64,000 bases of DNA from assembly GCA_000702025.1 (NCBI GenBank), contig JNKJ01000036.1:1-64000 (forward strand), given 5' to 3'. The stretch is from Blautia schinkii DSM 10518. GTDB lineage: Bacteria > Bacillota > Clostridia > Lachnospirales > Lachnospiraceae. The position numbers were made by a program, and so were the translations under genes. This document shows, piece after piece, positions 25,061 through 34,386 of the stretch (position 1 is the first letter of the stretch; each line of letters starts with the position of its first letter). The notes below the pieces were generated by a model. It was not told the origin of the DNA, made no database searches, and worked only from the letters and a program-made list of their open reading frames with translations.

Positions 25061-26455
25061 ATGAAAAGAAAATTAGGTTTACCAAGTGCAATTGCAGTAG
25101 TTGTGGGTCTGATCGTGGCATCAAGCTGCCTCCTTTCTCTGGGACAGGGTATTGGACTTGCGGGAAAAGGCTTTTTGATAGCCATGCTTATCGTAGTAAT
25201 ATTAAATGCCTGTCTGGCTCTGTCATTCTCCGAGCTTCATGATTTAATGCCGGAGGTTGACGGCGGCATGGGACAGTACACTAAGGTGGGGCTTGGCTCT
25301 GTGCCCTCTATTATCGCAAATCTTTCCGCTTATGTGGTTGTGAATCTTCTGGCGGCCTCCGTGGAAATCGCCATGTGCGGAATCGTTGTAAATGAGCTTT
25401 TTCTTCCGTCCGTACCGGCCCCGGTGATCAGCGTCTGTTTTCTGGCTGTATTAATGCTCGTGAACTACAACGGCATTGATATTTTTTCCAAAATACAGAA
25501 TGTAGTAGTCGGGCTTCTCCTTCTCTCTATTTTAGGTATGGGAATTATCAGTTTCTTCAAACTGGGTACCGGAGAAGTAATCACACAGCAGACAGCGCCG
25601 GCCGTCACCGGAATCGGAGGATATGTAAGTCTCTCTGCTATGGCATTCTGGCTGTTTATTGGAATTGAATTCGTTATTCCCGTTGCAAAGGAGCTGAAAA
25701 ATCCCAAGCGCGACGTGCTTCTTTCCATGATCCTGGGGATTTCCCTGCTCTTCGTACTCCAGTCACTTCTTGGAGCAGGCATGACGAACTATGTAACCTA
25801 TGCAGATCTGGCCTCCTCAGAAATGCCTCACATGGTCTTTGCACACAGTGTCCTTGGAAAAGCAGGAGAAACCTGGATGGGAATCGTAACAATTCTGGCC
25901 GGAATCAGCACTGCCAATACTGTGTTAGGCGGCATCCCAAGCGTATTATGCGGCATGTCCGAGAATGATCTGCTGCCGTCGGTTTTTTCAAAAAAGACAA
26001 AAAAAGGCGTGGCCCTGGCCGGACTCCTTTTCATTGGAATCGGCGACGCAGCGCTCATTGCCACAGGTTTTACAAATTCCGGCACACTGTCCACATTGCT
26101 TCTGGCTGCCTCCTGTTTCTGGCTGACTTCTTATGTATTGATAAATGTAACGGTCCTGGTTCTGCGATATCGTTATCCCGGACACCCTTCCAGAAACAAA
26201 AAGCTGGTTTTCTTTGGCATTCCTCAGATTCTGGCTATTCTTGGAGACATCTATATGATTGCCAATATAGCGGAGGGTGCCGCAAGGCTCACGATTTATA
26301 AAATGTATTTTGTCATCCTTGCGGTTCTGCTTGTCTATGCGGTTGTCTGGATGAAATTTGTAAAAAAACAGCCCCTGTTCACACCAGCCACCCTGGAAGA
26401 CGTTAATCCCCCGGAAAAGCAGGGCAGCTCCAAAGGTATGACTGTTCCGGCTTAA
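25061..26455 (+). CDS. APC superfamily amino acid/amine permease
   Basis: The 464-residue protein has about twelve membrane helices and the APC-type start MKRKLGLPSAIAVVVGLIVASSCLLSLGQG, in which helix 1 holds the glycine-rich substrate loop. It probably imports the amino acid or amine that the operon oxidises. It lies 17 bp after the ornithine-cyclodeaminase-family gene. I chose ATG 25061 with AGAGAGG ahead rather than 25019 inside the preceding gene. Confidence 0.85.
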   Translation: MKRKLGLPSAIAVVVGLIVASSCLLSLGQGIGLAGKGFLIAMLIVVILNACLALSFSELHDLMPEVDGGMGQYTKVGLGSVPSIIANLSAYVVVNLLAASVEIAMCGIVVNELFLPSVPAPVISVCFLAVLMLVNYNGIDIFSKIQNVVVGLLLLSILGMGIISFFKLGTGEVITQQTAPAVTGIGGYVSLSAMAFWLFIGIEFVIPVAKELKNPKRDVLLSMILGISLLFVLQSLLGAGMTNYVTYADLASSEMPHMVFAHSVLGKAGETWMGIVTILAGISTANTVLGGIPSVLCGMSENDLLPSVFSKKTKKGVALAGLLFIGIGDAALIATGFTNSGTLSTLLLAASCFWLTSYVLINVTVLVLRYRYPGHPSRNKKLVFFGIPQILAILGDIYMIANIAEGAARLTIYKMYFVILAVLLVYAVVWMKFVKKQPLFTPATLEDVNPPEKQGSSKGMTVPA

Positions 26456-26515
26456 GCTTATAGAAGAATACCCCGTGGCAGTGATCAGCTTTAACGAAAT
26501 CAGGAGGAAAAATAT

Positions 26516-26848
26516 ATGTCATCAAGGATTGAAAATCATCCGATCCTGGGAAAACCGGAAACCGGACGAAAGGTAAGCTTTACCTATGACGGTAAAAAAT
26601 ATTATGGTTTTGAAGGTGAACCGATTGCAGCCGCGCTGAAAGCCTCCGGCGTTATGGTCCACCGCTACACGCAAAAAGAACACAGGCCAAGAGGGATTTT
26701 CTGTGCCATTGGCCGCTGCACGGACTGTGTGATGGTTGTAAACGGAAAGCCTAATATCCGTACCTGCGTCACTCCTCTTGAGGAGGGAATGACAGTTGAA
26801 ACACAGTATGGCGTGTCCTCAATAATGCAAAAACGAAAGGCGGAATAA
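26516..26848 (+). CDS. (2Fe-2S)-binding subunit, HcnA/SoxA-N type
   Basis: The 110-residue protein is a plant-type ferredoxin-like electron-transfer subunit as found in HcnA, opine oxidase and sarcosine oxidase alpha N-terminus. The cluster-binding cysteines lie in FCAIGRCTDCVMVVNG and TCVTP, with the expected preceding FEGEPIAAALKASGV. It would carry electrons between the FAD subunits downstream. AGGAGG precedes the ATG, and the stop is 3 bp before the next start, so translation is coupled. Confidence 0.85.
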   Translation: MSSRIENHPILGKPETGRKVSFTYDGKKYYGFEGEPIAAALKASGVMVHRYTQKEHRPRGIFCAIGRCTDCVMVVNGKPNIRTCVTPLEEGMTVETQYGVSSIMQKRKAE

Positions 26849-26851
26849 TTT

Positions 26852-28429
26852 ATGAAAAGATATGACCTGATTGTCGTCGGCGCCGGCCCCTCCGGTTTGT
26901 CTGCTGCTATAGAGGCTGCGAAATGCGGCATGGAAGTCATTGTTTTTGATGAAAACAAGAAACCGGGCGGACAGCTTTTCAAACAAATACATAAGTTTTT
27001 TGGCTCCAAAGAGCATAAGGCAAAAATCCGCGGCTTCCGTATCGGACAGGACCTTCTCCGGGAGGCTGACTCCCTTGGCGTTCACGTGCAGTTGGATGCC
27101 ACAGTTATGGGAATGTACATGGATAAGGAAATCACGGTACGTATCGGAGACGGGATTCAGCATTACAAAGGAGATTCCATTATTATCGCAACCGGCGCCT
27201 CTGAAAATATGGTGACCTTCCCCGGCTGGACACTTCCCGGAGTCATCGGCGCAGGAGCTGCCCAGACTATGATGAACCTCCACGGCATTAAACCCGGAAA
27301 CCGTGTCCTCATGCTTGGCACAGGCAATGTGGGCCTGGTGGTAAGCTATCAGCTTTTACAGGCCGGCTGCCAGGTAGCCGCTCTGGTTGACGCAGCCCCA
27401 AGAATCGGCGGCTACGGCGTACATGCATCAAAAGTATCGCGGTGCGGAGTGCCTTTCTACCTTTCCCACACTATTGTAAAGGCTGAAGGAAATGATTGCG
27501 TAACCGGTGTGACCATAGCTCAGGTGGATGAGCAATTCAAATTTATTCCCGGTACGGAAAAGCATTTTGATGTGGATACCATCTGTATTGCCGTAGGATT
27601 ATCACCTATGTCACAGCTTCTCAAAATGGCAGGCTGTAAAATGGAGGATAATCCCAGGAAGGGCGGCCAGGTGCCTCTTTGCGATAAGTATGGAGAAACC
27701 TCACTCAAAGGAGTTTTTGTAGCAGGTGATGTATCCGGCATAGAGGAAGCCAGTTCTGCCATGATCGAAGGGCGGATATCCGGTATCGCCGCCGCCTGCT
27801 CCCTTGGCTACATAACCGGTTCCCGGCTGGAAGAAAAATATCAGGAACACCACAAAGCTCTTAACGGCCTGAGGCAGGGTATGTTCGCCCCTGAAAACCG
27901 TGGAAAAATCCTGAAAAAGACAGAAGAAGGCATTGATATTTCTGAAAGCCTGCTCCAAAAAGGTTATCTCACCGCTGACGAAATTGAGAAATATCCCGGT
28001 GTCACTCATCAGAAAGGCATCCATCCTGTTATGGAGTGTTCCCAGAACATACCCTGCAACCCCTGTCAGGACGCCTGCCCAAAGAAATGCATAAAGATAG
28101 GCGAGAACATCACATCTCTTCCGGCTATTGACGAAAAAGCCCAATGTGTAGGATGCGGCATGTGTGTGGCAGCCTGTTCCGGCCAGGCGATTTTTCTGGT
28201 AGATGAGGATATAGGAGACGGTTTTGCATCTGTCACACTTCCTTATGAATTCCTCCCTCTGCCCCAAAAAGGGGATATGGGAACCGCCCTGGACAGAAGC
28301 GGCCGGCCCTGCTGCCAGGCAGAGGTTCTCAATATTAAAAGTCTGCCCGCATTTGACCATACCAACCTGCTTACCATAAAGGTTCCCGCCGAAATGGCAA
28401 TGAATGCAAGATTTTTTAAGCAAATATAA
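26852..28429 (+). CDS. FAD/NAD(P)-type oxidoreductase fused to a 4Fe-4S ferredoxin (HcnB/OoxA-like)
   Basis: The 525-residue protein has an N-terminal nucleotide-binding domain (LIVVGAGPSGLSAAIEAAKCG) and a second site (RVLMLGTGNVGLVVSY), as in HcnB and opine oxidase alpha subunits. A C-terminal extension carries two cysteine clusters, CNPCQDACPKKC and CVGCGMCVAAC, consistent with two 4Fe-4S clusters; the ferredoxin part is absent from classical HcnB. It should accept electrons from the FAD dehydrogenase and pass them to a cellular acceptor. Its neighbours are the 2Fe-2S subunits on both sides. Confidence 0.88.
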   Translation: MKRYDLIVVGAGPSGLSAAIEAAKCGMEVIVFDENKKPGGQLFKQIHKFFGSKEHKAKIRGFRIGQDLLREADSLGVHVQLDATVMGMYMDKEITVRIGDGIQHYKGDSIIIATGASENMVTFPGWTLPGVIGAGAAQTMMNLHGIKPGNRVLMLGTGNVGLVVSYQLLQAGCQVAALVDAAPRIGGYGVHASKVSRCGVPFYLSHTIVKAEGNDCVTGVTIAQVDEQFKFIPGTEKHFDVDTICIAVGLSPMSQLLKMAGCKMEDNPRKGGQVPLCDKYGETSLKGVFVAGDVSGIEEASSAMIEGRISGIAAACSLGYITGSRLEEKYQEHHKALNGLRQGMFAPENRGKILKKTEEGIDISESLLQKGYLTADEIEKYPGVTHQKGIHPVMECSQNIPCNPCQDACPKKCIKIGENITSLPAIDEKAQCVGCGMCVAACSGQAIFLVDEDIGDGFASVTLPYEFLPLPQKGDMGTALDRSGRPCCQAEVLNIKSLPAFDHTNLLTIKVPAEMAMNARFFKQI

Positions 28430-28443
28430 GGGAGGAATTGAAA

Positions 28444-28773
28444 ATGTATACAATAAATGACCGTTCAAGAGATATCGGAGAATTTATTCCTGCTGAGGAT
28501 GATGACATGCTTATCTGCCGCTGTGAAGAAATAACAAAGGGAGAAATACGGCGCGCTGTACATGACGGCATGTTTACCCTCACCGAAATCCGCCGCTATC
28601 TCCGGACAGGCATGGGGCTGTGCCAGGGCCAGACCTGCTCCCGCCTTGTAAAAGGAATCGTGGCAAAGGAGCTGGGTATCTCCCCCGCGGAACTGGAACC
28701 GGCCACCGCCCGCGTTCCCATGCGCCCGATAGAAATGAATATTCTGGCCGCGGAAGAAACGGAGGCGATATAA
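28444..28773 (+). CDS. BFD-type (2Fe-2S) subunit
   Basis: The 109-residue protein holds a bacterioferredoxin-like domain with ICRCEEIT and the later GLCQGQTCSRLV, giving the four cysteines of a BFD cluster. In HcnB/opine oxidase systems this domain is normally fused to the FAD subunit's C-terminus, whereas here it is a separate gene and the FAD subunit instead carries 4Fe-4S modules. I prefer ATG 28444 with GGAGG at normal distance over the TTG at 28438. It lies 14 bp after the preceding gene and 1 bp before the next. Confidence 0.82.
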   Translation: MYTINDRSRDIGEFIPAEDDDMLICRCEEITKGEIRRAVHDGMFTLTEIRRYLRTGMGLCQGQTCSRLVKGIVAKELGISPAELEPATARVPMRPIEMNILAAEETEAI

Positions 28774-28774
28774 A

Positions 28775-29905
28775 ATGTCAGATTGTGCAGATGTGATCAT
28801 TGCCGGCGGCGGCATTATTGGATGCGCTTGTGCGTATTACCTGGCCAAAAGGGGTTGCTCTGTAATCGTTCTTGAAAGCAGCGACCATATAGGAAACGGT
28901 GGTTCTTCCCGAAACGGCGGCGGTGTCCGTCAATCCGGACGTGACCCCCGGGAATTGCCCCTTGCCATGTACGGTATCAAAAATCTTTGGCCCTCACTCT
29001 CTGATGAGCTGGAGGTTGACTGTGAATACCATCAGGACGGAAATCTCCGGCTTGGAAAAACAGAAGAACATATAAATATCCTTCGTGGACTCACCACCCG
29101 CGCAAAGGCCTGCGGGCTTGAGGTGGAAATGATTGACGCAGAAGCAGTGCAAAGCATCAATCCCTATCTCTCCAAAGAGGTAGCCGGGGCCAGCTGGTGC
29201 CCTACCGACGGTCACGCCAATCCGCTCACCACCACCCTTGGATACTATAAAACAGCAAGAAAACTGGGTGTTCGTTTCATTACCGGGGAACCTGTAACGG
29301 AGCTTCGCAAAATCCGGGGTAAGGTGAGAAGGGTCGTGACTTCGAACGGGAATATTTACGAGGGAGAGACAATTATCGTGGCTGCCGGCCTGTTCAGCCG
29401 CCCGATCCTTAACAGCATCGGCATTGACATTCCCATGCAGAAGGTAATGCTGGAGGCACTGGTAACAGAGGCAAGAGCTCATATGTTTGACCAGATGCTG
29501 GGCACAGCAGAAGCCGACTTCTACGGGCATCAAACGAAGCACGGCTCCTTCGTATTCGGCGGAACCCTTGGACTTGAAGGCTTTACCAGGGATAACGGCA
29601 CTCCTGTTACCAACAGCCTTGCCGCCTCCAGTACATGCCGGGGAATCATCAAATATTTTCCTATGCTGGCCGATGCAAAAATTGTCCGGACCTGGGCAGG
29701 TTGGATGGATTTATGCGCGGACAAGGTTCCTGTCATCAGTCCCGTGGATGAAGCTCCCGGACTGATAGCCGCCTGCGGCTTTTCCGGCCACGGCTTCGGG
29801 ATTGCTCCCGCCGTGGGATATAACCTGGCCCAGCTGGTCACCGAGGGCCGCACGGACGTCAATCTCCATGACCTCCGCTATAACCGCTTCTGTGCCAAGG
29901 CATAA
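28775..29905 (+). CDS. FAD-dependent amino acid/amine dehydrogenase (DAO fold, HcnC/SoxB-like)
   Basis: The 376-residue protein has a typical DAO-family start VIIAGGGIIGCACAYYLAKRG, the FAD-contact GGSSRNGGGVRQSGRD, and the C-terminal ACGFSGHGFGIAPAVG. This is the catalytic subunit family of HcnC, sarcosine oxidase beta, opine oxidase beta and D-amino-acid dehydrogenases. The substrate is presumably an amino acid, N-alkylated amino acid or opine. It is the last gene of the operon and is followed by a terminator. Confidence 0.88.
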   Translation: MSDCADVIIAGGGIIGCACAYYLAKRGCSVIVLESSDHIGNGGSSRNGGGVRQSGRDPRELPLAMYGIKNLWPSLSDELEVDCEYHQDGNLRLGKTEEHINILRGLTTRAKACGLEVEMIDAEAVQSINPYLSKEVAGASWCPTDGHANPLTTTLGYYKTARKLGVRFITGEPVTELRKIRGKVRRVVTSNGNIYEGETIIVAAGLFSRPILNSIGIDIPMQKVMLEALVTEARAHMFDQMLGTAEADFYGHQTKHGSFVFGGTLGLEGFTRDNGTPVTNSLAASSTCRGIIKYFPMLADAKIVRTWAGWMDLCADKVPVISPVDEAPGLIAACGFSGHGFGIAPAVGYNLAQLVTEGRTDVNLHDLRYNRFCAKA

Positions 29906-29935
29906 TAAATTTAAACAAGAAAACTTTATTTTTAC

Positions 29936-30015
29936 TTGTATTTTCTCTGCAACAGACTTATTATAGTAGCAGATAAGATGTCAAGGGAGACTCGCTGAAC
30001 GCAGGTCTCCTTTTT
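29936..30015 (+). promoter_or_regulatory. Promoter followed by a short-range terminator ahead of the AraC gene
   Basis: TTGTAT (29937-29942), a 17-bp spacer and TATTAT form a plausible promoter. About 20 bp further on GGAGAC pairs with GTCTCC (roughly 29987-30011), followed by TTTTTTATT. The hairpin may simply end the oxidase operon, but its position downstream of the promoter would also attenuate the AraC gene. Confidence 0.5.
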
Positions 30016-30073
30016 TATTGTCTGCAAAATCACCTGCGGGCTTGATCACTTGCTATGATAAGGAGGCTTTTCC

Positions 30074-30895
30074 ATGTCCATTGTTTTGCCTAAACAACCA
30101 TATTTTGTCATGACTACCACTAAATATTATAAATCCATGGTTCTTAACTATGGAATCTCTCATTTCTACAGCTTTATGATGGACGAGATCAAGGATGATG
30201 CAATGATGGCTGTACCTGACGGCTGTATTGACATTCTTTTCTGCTGTGACAGCCACAGTCCCAGCGCTAAGGTGTGCGGCACCGTACTACAGCCAAGCTA
30301 TACCTTCGCCAGAAAAAACTGTTATTATTTTGGTGTCCGCTTTCTGCCGGGGCACATCCCCTGCCTCTGCCATGTAAATATGGCGGAAGTACTGGCACAG
30401 GAGATTCCTTTGGAAGCGCTGCTTAAGGACAAAGACATGTTTTACAAAATCGTTGAAAGCAGGGATTTCGCATATCAACAGAAGGTCTTTCTAAAAACCT
30501 ATCTGAAACATTATGCTCCCTATACAGCCTTCAACGTTAAAAATAATCTTCACAACTTTATAGTCAATCGTATGGTATCCACTGCCGGTAATATTTCCAT
30601 TCAGGAACTCTCCCAGGAAACCGGCTACACCCAGCGCTACATAAACCAGACCTTCCGCCTTTCATACGGTATGTCTCCCAAGATTTTCTGCCGCATGATG
30701 CGTTTTCAGTATCTTCTTGACAATTTGGGGCTTGAAACTGATTTTATCGACTACGCAGACCTGGCTGTAGCTGCGGGCTACTATGACCAGCCCCACATGG
30801 TAAAAGAATTTAAAGCCTTTTCCATGAACACTCCCAAAAAATATCTCAACGAGCTAAGAAAAGAAAATTACAGCGGCAGGCTTATCATCCTGTAA
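30074..30895 (+). CDS. AraC family transcriptional regulator
   Basis: The 273-residue protein has an N-terminal domain of the type seen in AraC regulators with a VPDGCIDILF motif (near residue 45) and a C-terminal pair of helix-turn-helix units: ISIQELSQETGYTQRYINQTF and AVAAGYYDQPHMVKEFKAF, ending in TPKKYLNEL. It lies directly behind the oxidase operon in the same orientation and is a natural candidate regulator of it; this is inferred from position only. AAGGAGG precedes the start. Confidence 0.88.
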   Translation: MSIVLPKQPYFVMTTTKYYKSMVLNYGISHFYSFMMDEIKDDAMMAVPDGCIDILFCCDSHSPSAKVCGTVLQPSYTFARKNCYYFGVRFLPGHIPCLCHVNMAEVLAQEIPLEALLKDKDMFYKIVESRDFAYQQKVFLKTYLKHYAPYTAFNVKNNLHNFIVNRMVSTAGNISIQELSQETGYTQRYINQTFRLSYGMSPKIFCRMMRFQYLLDNLGLETDFIDYADLAVAAGYYDQPHMVKEFKAFSMNTPKKYLNELRKENYSGRLIIL

Positions 30896-30930
30896 GAAAC
30901 AAACGTAAGAAACAAACCTCCCCGGCCATC

Positions 30931-30959
30931 TTGGTCTTGCCCCGATTTCGTGGTATAAT
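30931..30959 (+). promoter_or_regulatory. Promoter of the yesN-like regulator gene
   Basis: TTGGTC (30931-30936), a 17-bp spacer and TATAAT (30954-30959) give a good promoter. A second GGTATAATGA sequence lies about 100 bp downstream (31056-31065), just ahead of the gene. Confidence 0.6.
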
Positions 30960-30965
30960 GAGAAC

Positions 30966-31054
30966 ACTTAAGGAGCCCGAGCCAAAGGCGAAAGGCGAGT
31001 TTAGTGAGACATATACCTGGACACTTAATAAGGCGAAGCCAAATTTAGTGACCA
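30966..31054 (+). repeat. Two related hairpin units in the yesN leader
   Basis: Two adjacent units start with CACTTAA and end with TTTAGTG (30965-31006 and about 31022-31051), each with an internal GGCGAAGCC-like segment. Each is followed or preceded by a GGTATAATGA copy. They look like a partly duplicated promoter-hairpin unit. Confidence 0.5.
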
Positions 31055-31100
31055 CGGTATAATGAAAACTACCATACAACCCCAATTCGGAGGATTTCTT

Positions 31101-32738
31101 ATGATAAAGGTTTTCTTAGTAGAGGATGAGGCAATCATCCGCAGAAGCATCAAAAACAACATCCCCTGGGAGAATGAGGGGTATGAATTCGCGGGCGAAG
31201 CCGGGGACGGTGAGCTTGCCTATCCCATGATCATGAAGGTCAAGCCCGACATCGTGATCACGGATATTAAAATGCCCTTCATGGACGGCCTGGAACTCGC
31301 CTCCATTGTAAAAAAGGAGCTTCCCAACACAAAAATCATTATACTCAGCGGCTACGATGAATTTGATTATGCGAAAAGAGCAATCTCCATCGGGGTAACT
31401 GATTATCAGCTTAAGCCCATCAGTTCGGAGAAGCTTCTGGAGACTGTCAACCGGGTGGCTAATATCATCCGCGAGGAACAGGAGCAGCAGAAGCTTCTTT
31501 CAGAGTACCAGAAAGAGAACCAGGAGAAGCTTGAGCTGGATAAGGCCCGCCTCTTCTACGCCCTTGTGGAAAACTCCATCTCCACAGCCGAGTTATTAGA
31601 ATGGGGCCGCCAGTTAAACATGGATTTTACCGCTTCCTACTATACCGTCGTCCTCCTCAAAATCATTTCCCGGGGCCAAAATGAAAACACTTACCAAAAA
31701 CACCGGGTGGAAGTCGAAAGTAAGGTCGAGGACTTCTTAAGCTCCATAGACACGATCTATTACTTCAAGCGATGGGGCGAGGGCTGGTCCCTTCTTGTGC
31801 GCAGCGAAGAGGAATCGGAGCTTGGCGAATTCCTCGAAAAACTTAAAGACTTTTTTGCCACTCTGCTTCCCGAAGACAGCACCTTGAAATATTTCGGCGG
31901 AGCCGGAAGTACGGTCCACCGACTCCGGGATGTCCGTCAGTCCTTCCTGGAAGCGAACCGGGCATTTGCGACCCGCTTCTTCACTGAGGCGAACCAGATC
32001 ATTACCGCTGACGAAATCCATAAAAAAGAACTTCTCACCGCAGAAAAAGAAGATTTGAAGAAAATCAACACCGCCAATATTGACCGTAATCTCCTGGAAA
32101 ACTTCCTGAAAGTAGGAGATATCGACGAGGCTTCCGGCTTCCTGGATGCCTATTTCGAAAAGGTAGGGCTTGGCAGCTATAATTCTCTTATGTTCCGTCA
32201 ATATCTTATGGTAGATATGTACTTCTGTGTCACAAAATTCCTGGAAGGACTCGGCATCAGCGCCCAGTCCCTCACAGACAAATTCGGTGATGTGGACGAG
32301 ATTAAAGCACGAGTTTCTTCTATAGAAAGTGTGTGTCAGTATCTCAAGGACTTATTCACAGAAGCACTCAGGCTCCGGAACAATGCCTCCATGGACAAAT
32401 ACAGCGGACTTCTGGACGACGCCGCACGGTATGTGGAGCAGAATTTCTCCAACAACGAGATTTCATTAAACACCGTGGCCTCACAAATCGGCATCAGCCC
32501 CAGCTATTTCAGCACCATCTTCCGCCAGGAAACCGGGCAGACCTTTATCGAATACCTGACCGGCCTGCGCATGGAAAAGGCCAAGGAGCTTCTCCGGTGT
32601 ACCAGCAAAAAGACTGCTGAGATTGCCTACGACGTGGGTTATAAGGACTCCCACTATTTCAGTTACATATTTAAAAAGACCCAGGGCCAGACTCCCAAGG
32701 ATTACCGCAATGTGAGAAAGGAGACTCCCGGCCAATGA
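31101..32738 (+). CDS. YesN-type response regulator (receiver + AraC HTH)
   Basis: The 545-residue protein starts with a receiver domain (MIKVFLVEDEA, phospho-acceptor Asp55 in TDIKMPFMDG, later LSGYDEFDYAKRAI and the lysine in YQLKPI), then a long coiled-coil linker and sensor-like middle, and ends with two AraC-type helix-turn-helix units (ISLNTVASQIGISPSYFSTIFRQ and TAEIAYDVGYKDSHYFSYIFKK). It works with the histidine kinase that follows and probably activates the importer genes downstream. ATG 31101 is supported by GGAGGATTTCTT. Confidence 0.92.
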   Translation: MIKVFLVEDEAIIRRSIKNNIPWENEGYEFAGEAGDGELAYPMIMKVKPDIVITDIKMPFMDGLELASIVKKELPNTKIIILSGYDEFDYAKRAISIGVTDYQLKPISSEKLLETVNRVANIIREEQEQQKLLSEYQKENQEKLELDKARLFYALVENSISTAELLEWGRQLNMDFTASYYTVVLLKIISRGQNENTYQKHRVEVESKVEDFLSSIDTIYYFKRWGEGWSLLVRSEEESELGEFLEKLKDFFATLLPEDSTLKYFGGAGSTVHRLRDVRQSFLEANRAFATRFFTEANQIITADEIHKKELLTAEKEDLKKINTANIDRNLLENFLKVGDIDEASGFLDAYFEKVGLGSYNSLMFRQYLMVDMYFCVTKFLEGLGISAQSLTDKFGDVDEIKARVSSIESVCQYLKDLFTEALRLRNNASMDKYSGLLDDAARYVEQNFSNNEISLNTVASQIGISPSYFSTIFRQETGQTFIEYLTGLRMEKAKELLRCTSKKTAEIAYDVGYKDSHYFSYIFKKTQGQTPKDYRNVRKETPGQ

Positions 32739-34258
32739 AAACCAGAAAAAGTATTTCCCTGAAGAAGCGTCTGTTCATGCTCTCCGCCACCATCATCATC
32801 CCCTTGATGCTTATGGTGATCAGCGTCCTGGCTGTTCTTCAGAATTTCACGGAATCCTACAGCCAGATTGTAACCAATATCATGGAGGCCAACGATTATA
32901 ACCTGACCTTCGAAAAAGAGATGAATTATACCGTATACCGTGTGGTCATCGGTTCCGCCTCTCTGGAGGAGTTAAAAAAAGGAGATATCATCGAGGGAAA
33001 AGACCCCAAATACGCCACGGTCGTAAAGAATCCCTATAAAATGATCAGCAATGCCCGCCGGGATTTCCAAACCATGTCGGAAAACGCCTCTGGCATCGAC
33101 AGCGTGCTTCAGATACGAGGCATCACCTCCTGCCTTAACACACTGGAAAATGTCCTTGGCAAAATCGAAGAGAACCTGAACAAACCCTCCTCCTACAGCA
33201 ACAACATCCCCATGTGGGAAAACGATATCCACGGTGTCAATTCCCTGATCCAGAATTATATCCAGAAATATGTCTATTACGAAACCGTGAGCCTGGACGA
33301 GCTGAGAAAGGCAATCGAAAGACAGACTGCCAACGCCATCATGCTGAGTATTGCCCTGCTCTGCGGTATCATGATCTGCGTCATCTTTTTTTCCAGACGG
33401 ATCACACGCAGTGTTACCGACCCCATCAACGCCCTGTGCGAGGCAACGAAGCAGATGGGAAAAGGAGATTTCACCTCAGAACAGTTTATTGAATCAGATG
33501 ATGAAATCCAGATACTCGTAAAACGTTTTGATGAGATGAGGGACAAAATCGGTACCTTAGTAGATGATGTGAAAATTGAGCAGATGAAATTAAAGGATAC
33601 GGAATTGAAGCTTCTCCAGGAGCAGATCAACCCTCACTTCCTATATAATACCCTGGATACCATTGTGTGGCTTGCGGAGGACGGACAGACGAAGGAGGTT
33701 ATCCAGATGACCACCTCCCTGTCGGAATTTTTCCGCACAGTCTTAAGCGGAGGCAGGGATTATATCACAATCCGCGAGGAAGAATCGCATATTCACAGCT
33801 ACCTGAGTATCCAGCAGTTCCGTTACGAGGACATCCTTGACTATGAAATCGACATTGACGACAGCCTGTATGAATACAGTATCCTCAAGCTCACACTCCA
33901 GCCTCTGGTGGAAAACGCCCTGTACCATGGAATCAAAAACAAGCGCGGAAAAGGCCTCATCTACATTACCGCCCATGAGGAGGGCGCTGATATTGTATTT
34001 GAAGTGTGTGACAACGGAATCGGTATGACAGAGGACGAGCTGGTTGCCCTGCGGAAAAAGGTGAAGGAGAAATCCAGCTACGGAAGAAAAGGCTTTGGCC
34101 TCATCAATGTGGAGGAACGCATCCGCATGAACTACGGCTACCGTTATGGTCTGGAGTTTGAGAGCGAAAAAGGCAAGGGTACAAAAGTAACCGTACGCAT
34201 ACCGAAAAAAAATCAACCTTTTTCAAAAAATAATGAACAAAATATGAAGAAAGAATAA
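32735..34258 (+). CDS. YesM-type sensor histidine kinase
   Basis: This is a membrane sensor kinase of 507 residues. One hydrophobic segment near the N-terminus (residues 10-35), an extracellular sensor region, a second segment near 195-215, a HAMP linker (DPINALCEATKQMGKGDF), the His_kinase dimerisation motif LLQEQINPHFLYNTLD with the phospho-histidine, and an ATPase domain with LVENALYHGIKNKRGKG and DNGIGMTEDE. It overlaps the regulator gene by 4 bp. It likely detects the sugar or binding-protein state for the ytf-like importer downstream. Confidence 0.92.
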   Translation: MKTRKSISLKKRLFMLSATIIIPLMLMVISVLAVLQNFTESYSQIVTNIMEANDYNLTFEKEMNYTVYRVVIGSASLEELKKGDIIEGKDPKYATVVKNPYKMISNARRDFQTMSENASGIDSVLQIRGITSCLNTLENVLGKIEENLNKPSSYSNNIPMWENDIHGVNSLIQNYIQKYVYYETVSLDELRKAIERQTANAIMLSIALLCGIMICVIFFSRRITRSVTDPINALCEATKQMGKGDFTSEQFIESDDEIQILVKRFDEMRDKIGTLVDDVKIEQMKLKDTELKLLQEQINPHFLYNTLDTIVWLAEDGQTKEVIQMTTSLSEFFRTVLSGGRDYITIREEESHIHSYLSIQQFRYEDILDYEIDIDDSLYEYSILKLTLQPLVENALYHGIKNKRGKGLIYITAHEEGADIVFEVCDNGIGMTEDELVALRKKVKEKSSYGRKGFGLINVEERIRMNYGYRYGLEFESEKGKGTKVTVRIPKKNQPFSKNNEQNMKKE

Positions 34259-34386
34259 AATCCCTAAAAATAATTAACTAAATGTCCGGGAATTTCCGTA
34301 GATTTTCCAGCAATTTTTGATAGAATGTAATCATCAGCTGAGGGAAATCAGAAACCCACAGCAAAAAATTTAAGGAGGATCTCAAA

